Positions 1 to 9,130 of a DNA stretch of 64,000 nt are shown here, piece after piece. The notes below the pieces were generated by a model that had not been told where the DNA came from, did no database searches, and saw nothing but the letters and a program-made list of their open reading frames with translations. Location of the stretch: the NCBI RefSeq assembly GCF_040546275.1, contig NZ_JBEPNO010000018.1, positions 1 to 64,000 on the forward strand, given 5' to 3'. How positions within the stretch are numbered: the first letter of the stretch is position 1; the number at the start of each line of letters is the position of its first letter. Source of the stretch: Nakamurella sp040546275. GTDB taxonomy: Bacteria; Actinomycetota; Actinomycetes; Mycobacteriales; Nakamurellaceae. The position numbers and the translations under genes are program-made.

Positions 1-53
1 GGTCCCCGGGCACCAACCCGTGGACGACCGGGGTCCCCGCCCGGGGGGGGGGG

Positions 54-83
54 GGAGTTCATCCGCCCGGGCGGATGAACTCC
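54..83. repeat. Perfect 30-bp palindrome after a G13 run
   Basis: Bases 54-83 read identically on both strands (arm GGAGTTCATCCGCCC, centre at 68/69) and follow 13 consecutive G residues at 43-55. It lies upstream of the first gene. It could be a terminator of a gene left of the window or an extragenic palindromic element; there is no T-tract. The remaining bases before 112 hold nothing else recognisable. Confidence 0.6.
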
Positions 84-111
84 GCCACCGGACCTGCCGT
101 ACTCATCCTCC

Positions 112-1617
112 TTGCGTAACGTTCGCGGTGTGAACCCGTCATCGACCCCGCCCTCAGGACCCTCGCGGGCCTCCGGGTCGGTCTCGACGAGTCCGCCGCC
201 ACAGCGCACGCGATCCCACGGGCCGGAACCGCATCTCGGTGCGACCCCCCAGGGTGTCCATCATCTGGCCCCGTCGGTTCGGGGACTCCGGGGACTGCTC
301 GGCCTGTCCGGTCTCCGGCGCCTGGTCGCGGTGCGGTTGCTGGTCTCGTTCGGTGACGGCGCGTTCCAGGGCGCACTGGCCGGCGCGATCCTCTTCGACC
401 CGTCGCAGCGTTCCAGCCCGGGCGAGATCGCCACCGGCTTTGCGGTGCTGTTGCTGCCTTACTCGATTCTGGGTCCGTTCGCCGGCGCGCTGCTCGACCG
501 CTGGAGTCGCCGGCAGGTATTGGTCTGGGCCAACCTGGCCCGCGGCGCCGTGATCGCCGTACTCGGTGTTCTGCTGGTGTTCGGCACCCCGCTCTGGGTC
601 CAGTTCCTTGCCGCCCTGGTGGTGACGGGGTCGGGCAGGTTCATCGGCTCGGGTCTGTCTGCGTCGTTACCGCACGTGGTGGCCACGGATTCACTGGTCG
701 GCGCGAACTCGCTCGCCACCACCGTCGGGTCGATCGCGACGCTGCTGGGCGCCGGATTCGCGCTCGGCATCCGGTCGTTGGTCGGCAAGGGTGACGGGCC
801 GACGGCGATCGCCACCGCCTCGGTGCTGCTGTTCTACCTGGCCGCCGCGTTCGTGGTGGGCAAGTTCGCCCGCGCCGCCCTCGGTCCCGACGAGACGGAC
901 GAGCCGCCGCAGCCGATCCGAGCCATCCTGCAGGGCTTCGCCGCCGGATTCAAACACGCCCTCGAGAGGCGGACCGTCGGCGTCAACATCCTGATGGTGA
1001 TGGTGGTCCGCTGCTGCGTCGGCATGTCGACGCTGGTCGTCCTGCTGCTGTTCCAGCACTACTTCACCCGGCATCACGGGATCTTCCGGGCCGGTCTGTC
1101 CGGCGTGCTCGAGGTGCTCGGCGTGGCCGGAGCCGGCCTCTTCCTCGGTGCGATCGCGACGGCGCCGATGGTCCGCTGGGTGGGCCGCACACGTTATCTG
1201 GTCTGCCTGCTGACCTTTGCCGCCCTCGTGGTGGTGATCGCCGGCACGCAGTTCACCCAGCTCGGCACGATGATCACCGCGCTGGTGTTCTCGTTCACCT
1301 ATCAGTCGTCGAAGATCTGCGCCGACACGGTGGTGCAGTCCGACTGCGACGACGCCCACATTGGACGCGTCTTCGCGTTGTACGACACCCTGACCAACGT
1401 CTTCTACGTGGCCGGTTTCGAGATCGGCGCCGCGCTCGTGCCGTTCAACGGGCGCAGCTACCTGCTGGTCGTGCTCGTCAGCGTGGTGTTCCTGATTGCC
1501 GCTGCCGGCTACGGACTGGGCATGCGAGCCCTCGTCCGGCGCGGGGCGGTACAGGCGAAAGCCGGCATCTCCATGGTTGCGCCTTCGAGCCTGAACGATC
1601 CGCACTACCGTTCGTGA
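112..1617 (+). CDS. MFS family transporter
   Basis: Predicted integral membrane permease of the major facilitator superfamily, probably an exporter; the substrate cannot be told. About 60 N-terminal residues are Pro/Ser-rich and cytoplasmic. Hydrophobic helices then run from about residue 65 to 480. The loop after helix 2 has GALLDRWSRRQVL, the MFS loop 2-3 signature (G-x-x-x-D-R-x-x-R-R/K). The start is TTG at 112; GTG at 130 is an equally good alternative and no clear ribosome-binding site decides. The gene stands alone; its 3' side has two copies of an about 18-bp direct repeat (around 1650 and 1681). Membership of MFS is firm, function unknown. Confidence 0.75.
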   Translation: MRNVRGVNPSSTPPSGPSRASGSVSTSPPPQRTRSHGPEPHLGATPQGVHHLAPSVRGLRGLLGLSGLRRLVAVRLLVSFGDGAFQGALAGAILFDPSQRSSPGEIATGFAVLLLPYSILGPFAGALLDRWSRRQVLVWANLARGAVIAVLGVLLVFGTPLWVQFLAALVVTGSGRFIGSGLSASLPHVVATDSLVGANSLATTVGSIATLLGAGFALGIRSLVGKGDGPTAIATASVLLFYLAAAFVVGKFARAALGPDETDEPPQPIRAILQGFAAGFKHALERRTVGVNILMVMVVRCCVGMSTLVVLLLFQHYFTRHHGIFRAGLSGVLEVLGVAGAGLFLGAIATAPMVRWVGRTRYLVCLLTFAALVVVIAGTQFTQLGTMITALVFSFTYQSSKICADTVVQSDCDDAHIGRVFALYDTLTNVFYVAGFEIGAALVPFNGRSYLLVVLVSVVFLIAAAGYGLGMRALVRRGAVQAKAGISMVAPSSLNDPHYRS

Positions 1618-1743
1618 CGATGCACCAGTAGGGACGACGCACGACTAGAACTGTGCCGCAGTAGAACGTTGCGGCAGAAGGACTGTGCCGCAGTAGACCC
1701 CTGCAGCAGCAGGACGCCACCTGTATGAACGTGCGGCGGTCAG

Positions 1744-2598
1744 TCAGAAGCCGTGCTGGAAGTCCTGGTGAGCCGGCTCGTCAGCGCTCGTCGCGACGTG
1801 GGCGAAGGGGTCGTCGTCACTGCCGACCACCCACGTGTGGTCCGAGTCGCCACTGCCGTCGTCGGTCCCGAGGTCAGGGGTGTCCGGGGCCGATGCCGGC
1901 GGCGGTGTATCCGTGCCGTGGTCAGGTGGCGGCGTCGCCGCACTGGCACCGGCACCGGCCGACGTGACGTCGCCGTGGATGGCGTCGGCCTCGTTCCAAT
2001 GACCGTCGCCTGACGGGTCGTGATAGGCGGTGTCGTACACGCCGTCGTGATGCGAGGACACCAGGATCGTGTCCACCTTCCCGTCACCGTTCGAGTCCCA
2101 GGCGATCGAATCGTGGTGCCCGGAGCCGTCGAAGTCCAGGTACAGACCGTCCGGATGACCGTCCCCGTTCACATCGACGTGCGCTTCACCCGTATAGGTG
2201 TGGGTCGGAGTGCTGCTGTCACCGAAGGAGTAGGTGAGGACCTGGTCGGCAGTGTCCGGGCTCAGCGTCACGGTGGACGCACCGGAGTGGTCGGCCGGCG
2301 GCTCCACCTCGGCCGCGGGCGGCCCGTCGAACGGCTCTGCGGCGTCCCAGTGACCGTTGCCGGACGGGTCGTAGTAGGCGGTGTCGTAGACGCCGTCGTG
2401 ATGCGAGGACACCAGGATCGTGTCCACCTTCCCGTCACCGTCAGAATCCCAGGCGATCGAATCATGGTGCCCGGAGCCGTCGAAATCCAGGTACACCCCA
2501 TCCACGTGACCGTCACCGTTCACATCGACATCAGCTGCACTGCTGTAGGTCTCAGTCGGTGTCTGGGAGTCACCGAAGGAATAGGTGAGTGTGGTCAC
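1744..2598 (-). CDS. Duplicated Asp/Gly-rich repeat protein (DUF6802-like)
   Basis: 284 residues built from two tandem units of 117 residues (about 4-90 and 121-207). Each opens LTYSFGDS and holds DVNGDGH, YLDFDGSGHHD, AWDS-GDGKVD and YYDPSG-GHW motifs. The D-x-N-G-D-G and D-x-D-G-D-G loops resemble calcium-binding loops, so calcium binding is inferred. The pattern recalls actinobacterial DUF6802 proteins (from memory). There is no signal peptide or membrane segment; the C-terminal about 75 residues are acidic and Pro/Asp-rich. GTG start at 2598 follows a GGAAGG ribosome-binding site. At DNA level the two copies are offset by 351 bp, with stretches over 40 bp identical, suggesting recent duplication. 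Function unknown. Confidence 0.7.
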   Translation of the reverse strand: MTTLTYSFGDSQTPTETYSSAADVDVNGDGHVDGVYLDFDGSGHHDSIAWDSDGDGKVDTILVSSHHDGVYDTAYYDPSGNGHWDAAEPFDGPPAAEVEPPADHSGASTVTLSPDTADQVLTYSFGDSSTPTHTYTGEAHVDVNGDGHPDGLYLDFDGSGHHDSIAWDSNGDGKVDTILVSSHHDGVYDTAYHDPSGDGHWNEADAIHGDVTSAGAGASAATPPPDHGTDTPPPASAPDTPDLGTDDGSGDSDHTWVVGSDDDPFAHVATSADEPAHQDFQHGF

Positions 2599-2837
2599 CG
2601 TGCTGTCCTTCCCGTGCGATGGAACTGTCAGGGGGTCGTTCGTGTCCGGGTTACTGCATCAGCAGTCGGGCTGTGTGGCCAGGATCGGGGAACATCCCGG
2701 GGACCGACACGCCTTCAGACGGGAGGACGTTCCGGCTGGTTCCGCCCATCCTGGACCGATTCGTGTGGCATCGACAGAACTGTCACACCCAGCACCTGGG
2801 CGGTGGCTGACCGTGCCCCGACTACGAGGGTGGGGCG

Positions 2838-4763
2838 TCACTGCTCGGTTCTCTTGGCTGACCCCAGTTCCGAGTCCAGCTCCGGTTCCGAACCCGAACC
2901 CGGTTCCGGTCTCGGCTGCGTCACCGAATCGGTTCCGGCGCCGGGGTCTGGCCCGGGTTCCGGGTCGATGGTGAATGCCGGGCCGGAATCGGGCTCGGGT
3001 TCGGATGTCAGGTCTGGTTCGGGTGTCGGGCCGGTTGGTGGTGTCGGGTTTGGTTCGGGTGTCGGGTCGGGCCAGTTTTCTGCCGGCAGGGGTGGGTCGG
3101 GGGTGGTGTAGGTGTGGCCGGTGGGGGTGGTCCATTGGTTGGTGTGCGGGGTGGTGCGGGTGCTGTGGTGGCCGGCGTGGGTTTTGGCGCGGTGGTCGCC
3201 TCGGCATTTGTTGTCCAGGTTGTGGGCGGCGGTCGGTCCTGATGGTGCGGGTTGCAGGTGGTCCAGGTCGCAGCGTCGGCCGGGGACGGTGCAGATGGGG
3301 TTGGTGCAGGTGCCGTCGCGGAAGGTGAGGGCGTGGCCGAGTGTGCGGGAGGGGAACCGGCCGAGTTCGGTGGTGGCCAGGAGGTTCCCGGTCTGGTCGG
3401 TGAGCAGTTGGTAGAACAGGGTGCCGGGTTGGTGGGCGTAGTCGCGGATGGTGTCGGCGGGGATGAGGGCGGAGCGGTCGGCGAGTTGGCCGGGGGTGTC
3501 GGTGTAGCCGAACAGCGATTGGACGGTGATGATGACGCCGATGGTGACCGGTAGCGGCCGCGCGGGGTGCGGTTGGGGGCAGGGGGTGATGACGGGCCGG
3601 CCGGGGCGTTCGGGGTCCCGCGGCTGGGTTGCCGGGCCGCCTGGACCGGTGCCGGGTGGCGCGGGGTCGGCGGGGTATGTGGTGGGTTGGGTGCGGGGGT
3701 CGGGGCGGAACGCCGACGGCGGCAGGTCCCACTCGTCCTGGACAGCAACGTCCTGCGCGGTCGTGTCTTCGAGGTCGGCACCTTCAGGCGCAGCGTCGTC
3801 GGGGACCTTGCCGGCGTCCGGGCCGTCGCTGCGCTCGTCGACTGCGTCCTCGGCCTGCCCGGCCTGCTCGGCGTCCTCGGCGTGTTCGGCCCGCTCGGCC
3901 TGCTCGGCCCGCTCGGCTTGCCCGGCCTGCTCGGCGTCCTCGGCCCGCTCGGCCCGCTCGGGGTCGTCGACTTCGGCGGCGTTCTCGTCGACCGCGTCGT
4001 CTTCGACAAATTCGTCGTCTTCCCAGGCGACGTGGCAGCCGTTGCTGACCCGACCCAACACCAGATCGACCAGCACATCGGCGCGGCGCTGCGCCCAGGT
4101 CCGCCGATCACCCGGCTCCACCAACCCCGCCACCGCGTTCAACACCTGATCCACCGCATCGGCATCGACCGCCGAGATCGCCGCCGACAAAAACGAGATC
4201 CCATCGACATCGGGCCGGACCGAGACATACCGGTCGGCGAAAGACCGCCGCAACCGCTCGTTCGTCTGATCCGGTTCGACCTTCGCGACGAACTCGTTCA
4301 ACCAGCGACCCAGCAGCTCCGCGGTCTTGCACGTCGCCACCGGCACCACCAACAAATTCAACAACCGTTTCGAGGAGTCCCGGGTCAGCCGCAGCAACGC
4401 ACTGCTGATCTTGCCCGCCCGGCGCAGGTCCACATCCCCGGCCAGCCACGCATCCCACACCCGCGGCGCCTCCTCCTGCAGCCGCCGGGTGATCCCCATC
4501 GTCCGCTGCACCGAAAACTTGGTGACCTTCACCGCCAGCCCGATCTCCGTCGCCGCGAACTCGCCCGGCTCGTACCGCGCCGAGATCCCCACCCCGGTGC
4601 GGTCGGCGATCCGCCGGACGTCCACATCGTGGCGCAACGCGGCGAACTGCACCATCAACTCCGCCTGCCGCGCCTGCGCACAGGCCAGAACCCGCTGCTG
4701 GCAGGACAACTCATCAACCAACGCAGCCGCCCGCTCGGCCTGCACATCGGTGGCTGTCCCCAT
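2838..4763 (-). CDS. DUF222 / HNH endonuclease domain protein (13E12 family)
   Basis: 641 residues in the actinobacterial 13E12-repeat arrangement: an N-terminal helical DUF222 region (about 10-240) and an HNH nuclease core near 480-535, with CTNPICTVPGRRCDLDHLQP (metal-site Cys pair, D-H) and N-L-x-x-K-C-R-x-H-H-R-x-K-T-H. Between them lies an Ala/Glu repeat (about 270-320, AERAEQAEHAEDA type). The last about 90 residues are Pro/Glu/Asp-rich and disordered. ATG start at 4763. Such genes are multicopy in actinobacteria; a mobile-element or DNA-processing role is often supposed but not established. Transcribed alone, followed 239 bases later by the Asp/Gly repeat protein in the same direction. 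Confidence 0.85.
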   Translation of the reverse strand: MGTATDVQAERAAALVDELSCQQRVLACAQARQAELMVQFAALRHDVDVRRIADRTGVGISARYEPGEFAATEIGLAVKVTKFSVQRTMGITRRLQEEAPRVWDAWLAGDVDLRRAGKISSALLRLTRDSSKRLLNLLVVPVATCKTAELLGRWLNEFVAKVEPDQTNERLRRSFADRYVSVRPDVDGISFLSAAISAVDADAVDQVLNAVAGLVEPGDRRTWAQRRADVLVDLVLGRVSNGCHVAWEDDEFVEDDAVDENAAEVDDPERAERAEDAEQAGQAERAEQAERAEHAEDAEQAGQAEDAVDERSDGPDAGKVPDDAAPEGADLEDTTAQDVAVQDEWDLPPSAFRPDPRTQPTTYPADPAPPGTGPGGPATQPRDPERPGRPVITPCPQPHPARPLPVTIGVIITVQSLFGYTDTPGQLADRSALIPADTIRDYAHQPGTLFYQLLTDQTGNLLATTELGRFPSRTLGHALTFRDGTCTNPICTVPGRRCDLDHLQPAPSGPTAAHNLDNKCRGDHRAKTHAGHHSTRTTPHTNQWTTPTGHTYTTPDPPLPAENWPDPTPEPNPTPPTGPTPEPDLTSEPEPDSGPAFTIDPEPGPDPGAGTDSVTQPRPEPGSGSEPELDSELGSAKRTEQ

Positions 4764-4912
4764 ACCAAAACCCTAGACCGGACCACCGACAGTCACTCCA
4801 AGTCAGCAACCCGATACGAACGGGTGTAGCGGGTAGGTGCCTGGATCCAGTTCATCCGGACTACGGCTGCCGCGAGCCGATCCTGTGCTCCGCGACGAAA
4901 AGACGTCGCAGA

Positions 4913-4918
4913 TAGGCT
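4913..4918 (+). promoter_or_regulatory. -10 element TAGGCT, leaderless start
   Basis: TAGGCT (TANNNT type) ends seven bases before the GTG codon at 4925, so transcription is expected to begin at or next to the start codon. There is no Shine-Dalgarno sequence. The sigM gene has the same hexamer at the same spacing. No convincing -35 box is seen. Confidence 0.45.
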
Positions 4919-4924
4919 CGCCTG

Positions 4925-5677
4925 GTGCCTTCCTCTGAGCGCGAGTCGTTCTACGACGCCCCCGGCGTCCACGACCGGTACCTCGCCCATCGCGAGCACA
5001 CGCGACTCAGCCCGAACCACGTCATGGAAGAGCCTGCATTCTTGACCGAGGTGGGTGACCCAGCTGGATTGCGGATTCTCGACCTCGGATGTGGCGACGG
5101 TGCATTCGGAAGGCTGTTGCTGGCGGCAGGAGCGCGCAGCTACTTCGGCGTCGACAACTCGCACCACATGGTCGAGCAGGCCACAAGAACCCTCGTCGGC
5201 ACGACCGGAAGAGCGGATCTTGCTGATATCCAAGACTTCTCACCCCCAGCTCGTTCGGCGGACCTGGTGACCGCTCGACTCTCGCTGCACTATGTCGCCG
5301 ATCTCGACCGCGTGCTCGCCACCTGCGTTCGAGCGCTCGCGCCCGGTGGACGCCTCATCATGACCGTCGTGCATCCGGTCATCACCAGCTACGACAATCG
5401 CACCGCAGGCCCCCGCACCACCTGGACCGTCGACGACTACTTCAACCCGGGACCGCGCCTTCGAGACTGGATGGGCGCGCAGGTCACCTGGCACCACCGA
5501 ACGGTGGAGAACTACGTCGCGGCCATGACAGGAGCTGGCATGACCGTGACCTCACTGCGGGAGTGTGCGCCGGATCCAGCCCACTTCGAAGGTGACACCG
5601 ACGAGTACATCAGACGTCGACGCGTTCCGTTGTTCCTGCTGCTCAGCGGTCGTCGCCCCGCGGGCAGTCGAGCCTGA
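4925..5677 (+). CDS. Class I SAM-dependent methyltransferase
   Basis: 250 residues with a methyltransferase-11/25 type Rossmann fold. Motif I is ILDLGCGDGAFG (about residues 47-58), the acidic end of strand 2 is GVDNS, and a post-I region SADLVTARLSLHYV precedes LAPGGRLIMTVVHP. It should transfer a methyl group from SAM in the cytoplasm; the acceptor is unknown. The C-terminal part (TWTVDDYF, WHHRTVENYVAAM) looks like the small-molecule methyltransferases of the UbiE/ToxA-like group. GTG start at 4925, probably leaderless. No functional link to neighbours. Confidence 0.8.
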   Translation: MPSSERESFYDAPGVHDRYLAHREHTRLSPNHVMEEPAFLTEVGDPAGLRILDLGCGDGAFGRLLLAAGARSYFGVDNSHHMVEQATRTLVGTTGRADLADIQDFSPPARSADLVTARLSLHYVADLDRVLATCVRALAPGGRLIMTVVHPVITSYDNRTAGPRTTWTVDDYFNPGPRLRDWMGAQVTWHHRTVENYVAAMTGAGMTVTSLRECAPDPAHFEGDTDEYIRRRRVPLFLLLSGRRPAGSRA

Positions 5678-5878
5678 CCTACCGCGGCTGGACGGACTCC
5701 GGCCGGTGCCTCAATTCATCCCGTCGCGCCGGTGTTTCTGCCGGCCCGTCTTTTGCCAGTATCGCTTTGCCCTAGACATCGGATGACTCGTCGGCCATGC
5801 TCGAGCCCGAAGGCGCAATGACGCGCAGGTTCGTGCGGTACCGCCTCGAGAACTCCGATGAATCAGGAGGCCGTACTC

Positions 5879-8800
5879 GTGGTGCGTTCCAACGGAACCT
5901 CAGGACCGGATCGTCGTACCGTGCTCAAGGCGGGCGGCCTGGTCGCGCTCTCGCCGGTGGTCGCGACCCTGCTGGGCCGCGGGACCGCGGCAGCGGGTGC
6001 GCCGGAGCTCGCCGGTGCTGCGGCGGGTGCGCCCCGGACATGGCCGACCCTCTCATCCACCGCACTCCGGTACACGAGCCCCGCCACGTCGTGGGAGAAC
6101 GAGGCACTCCCGCTGGGCAACGGCCGACTCGGCGCCATGATGTTCGGCGGTCCGGACACCGAACGCATCCACCTCAACGAGCAGAGCCTCTGGGGCGGCG
6201 TCAACAACTACGACAACGCGCTGGCCGGCCAACCGGACGGCGCATACGACACCGGCATGCTGGGCTTCGGCTCCTTCCGGAACTTCGGCAACCTGACGCT
6301 GACCTTCGGTGCCGGCGGCCCGGTGTTGAGCGCGCCGGGCGGCCCGTACGACACGTCGTCGAACGAGACGGTCCGCGCCAGCACGGACGGCCAGGCGGCA
6401 CGAAGTGGTGCGTCATCGACCCGCCGGTCGCGGTGCTCTGGCAGGTCGAGCTGCCGACACCCGTTGCGGTGAAGGGCTTCGCACTCACCAGCGCCAATGA
6501 TGTTCCCGAGCGGGACCCCCGTGAGTGGGTGCTCGCCGGGTCGACCGATGGCCGCAGCTGGACCACCGTCGACGAGCGCACGCTGCCAGCCCCGTTCGAG
6601 ACCCGCGGTCAGACGAAGCGCTTCACCCTGACGAACACCACCGCCTACCGGTGGTACCGGTTCACCTTCGTTCCGGCAGCCGGGGTCAGCCACTTCCAGG
6701 TCGCCGAGATCGCCTTGGACGGCGTCGACTTCGCCGGTGCGACGACGGTGTACGTCAGCTCGCCGAGCGGCCACGGTGACGGTCGATCGGCCGCAACCGA
6801 TCTCTCCCGGTCCGTCGACGGTTCAACCGGAACGGTCTGGACTGCCCTGGTCCAGGACGCGAACCCCGTCGTCTGGCAGGCCAACCTCAGCAAGTCGGCA
6901 GCACTGTCGGCAGTGCGACTCACCAATGGCACCAACAGATCCCGGGTCGATCCCGTCGGCTGGACGCTGGCCGGCTCCACGGACGGATCCACCTGGGTGA
7001 CGCTGTCGGAGCGGGCCGTTGGTCGGCCGTTCGCGGGTCCCGGTCAGACGCTGACCCTCTCGGTCACCGATCGCACCGCGTACAACCGGTACCGACTCCT
7101 GCTGCAGGTGCCGCGCGGCGCCCGTCAGCTGGACGTGTCCGAGGTGGCGCTGGTGGGGTCGGGTCTGGAAGGCAGCGCAGCGGACGTTGTCGTCGACTAC
7201 CAACGTGCACTCGACCTGACCACCGGCGTCCACCAGACCCGGTTCGTCTCCGGGAACCGGCGATTCCTCCGCGAGGCCTTCGCCTCCCGCGAAGCCGACG
7301 TGATGATCTTCCGCTACACCGCGGATGTCGGAAAAGCGTTGTCCGGCAGCATTTCTCTCGCTTCCGGCCAGGGCGCACCGACCACCGTCTCCTCGGACGG
7401 ACGGACCATCGCTTTCGCCGGCGAGATGGGCAACGGCCTGAAACACGCCTGCGCAGTCCGCGTACTGGCGGGCGGCGGCACCCTCGCTGCCGACGGCACG
7501 AGCATCGACTTCCAGCAGTGCACCACGCTGACCCTCGTCGTCGACGCCCGGACGAACTACGCGATGGACGCGGCGGCCGGTTGGCGGGGCTCGGACCCGG
7601 CACCGGTGGTGGCCGCGGCGACGGCGACGGCCTCGCGGCGGAGTTTCGACGCGCTCAAGCGGGAACACACGCGCGCGTTCTCCTCGCTGATGCAGCGCGT
7701 CCAGGTCGACTGGGGACGGACGGACCCTGCGGTGCAGGCGATGTCGACACCTGCGCGCCTGACCCGGTACTCCGGAGGCGAGGCCGATCCATCACTGGAG
7801 CAGGCGCTGTTCGCCTACAGCCGCTACCTGTTGGCCAGCTCGTCCCGGCCCGACGGGTTGCCGGCCAACCTCCAGGGGCTGTGGAACGAGCAGGACCAGC
7901 CGGCCTGGGCCTCCGACTACCACACCAACATCAACGTCCAGATGAACTACTGGGGCGCCGAGAGCACCGACCTGCCGGGCTCCCATGAGGCGCTGGCGAA
8001 CTTCATCGAACAGGTCGCCATCCCGAGCCGGGTGGCCACCCGCAATGCCTTCGGGCCGGACACCCGCGGCTGGACGGCCAGGACGAGTCAGAGCATCTTC
8101 GGCGGCAACTCCTGGGAGTGGAACACCGTCGCGAGCGCCTGGTATGCGCAGCACCTCTGGGAGCACTTCGCTTTCACCCAGGACGTCGACTACCTGCGCA
8201 CCCAGGCGTATCCGTTGATCAAGGAGATCTGCCAGTTCTGGGAGGACCGGTTGATCGAGGACGCGAACGGGCATCTCGTCGCCCCCGACGGCTGGTCGCC
8301 GGAACACGGGCCGCGCGAGAACGGGGTGATGTACGACCAGCAGATCATCTGGGACCTGTTCCAGAACTGCCTCGACGCCTCGACCACCCTGAAGGTGGAC
8401 AAGAAGTACCGCACCGTGGTCGCGGACCTGCAGAAGCGTCTGGCGCCCAACAAGATCGGGGCCTGGGGTCAGCTGCAGGAGTGGCAGACCGACCGCGACG
8501 ATCCGGCCGACATCCATCGGCACACCTCGCACCTGTTCGCGGTGTATCCGGGACGGCAGATCACCCCGGGCAAGGATGCGGCGTTGGCAGCTGCTGCTCT
8601 GGTGTCGCTCAAGGCGCGCTGTGGCGAGAAGGAGGGCGAGCCGTTCACCGCGGGCACCGTCTCCGGCGACAGCCGGCGGTCCTGGACCTGGCCGTGGCGG
8701 TGCGCGCTCTTCGCGCGGCTGGGCGACGCCGAGCGGGCGGTGATCATGATCCGCGGGCTGCTGACCTACAACACGCTGCCCAACCTCTTCGCCAACCATC

Positions 8801-9087
8801 CACCGTTCCAGTTGGATGGCAACCTCGGCATCTCGGGTGCGGTCACCGAGATGCTGCTGCAGAGTCACGCCGGCGAGATCTCGCTGCTCCCAGCCATCCC
8901 GGCGGCCTGGCAGCGTTTCGGTTCCTTCAGCGGTCTGCGGGCCAGGGGTGGCTATCGGGTCAGCTGCCGGTGGCGCAACGGGCGGGTCACCGAGTACTCG
9001 ATCGTCGCCGATCGGGCCAGGAACCGGGACGCGGTCACGGTCCGCGTCAACGGCACGGTCGTCTCGGTGAAGCCGCAGCGCGGCTGA
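5879..9087 (+). CDS. Secreted GH95 alpha-L-fucosidase with two inserted discoidin domains; one-base frame break
   Basis: Glycoside hydrolase family 95 (inverting, releases alpha-L-fucose or related sugars). AGGAGG at 5865-5870 selects the GTG at 5879, not the ATG at 5858. A Tat signal (DRRTVLKAGG) leads; the GH95 N-terminal domain begins near residue 63 (NEALPLGNGRLGAMMFGG). It is interrupted by two F5/8 type C (discoidin) domains (about 155-283 and 286-429) and resumes at about 434 (DVVVDYQRALDLTTG). The catalytic barrel keeps the TNINVQMNYW asparagines, the SPEHG glutamate and the QLDGNLG aspartate, matching N421/N423/E566/D766 of Bifidobacterium AfcA. The frame changes near 6395-6399; adding one G in GGCGGC joins both parts perfectly. 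The break is a sequencing error or a recent inactivation. Confidence 0.85.
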
Positions 9088-9130
9088 GCGGCGTCGGTGT
9101 GCGGCCAGGTCGGTGACCAGTCCTGCCCCG

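Noticed and set aside
59..376. Minus-strand frame at the left edge
   Set aside because: Arg/Pro/Ala-rich shadow of the MFS gene with no domain.
2659..3732. 357-codon Arg/His/Pro-rich minus-strand frame
   Set aside because: Out-of-frame shadow of the HNH gene's low-complexity tail.
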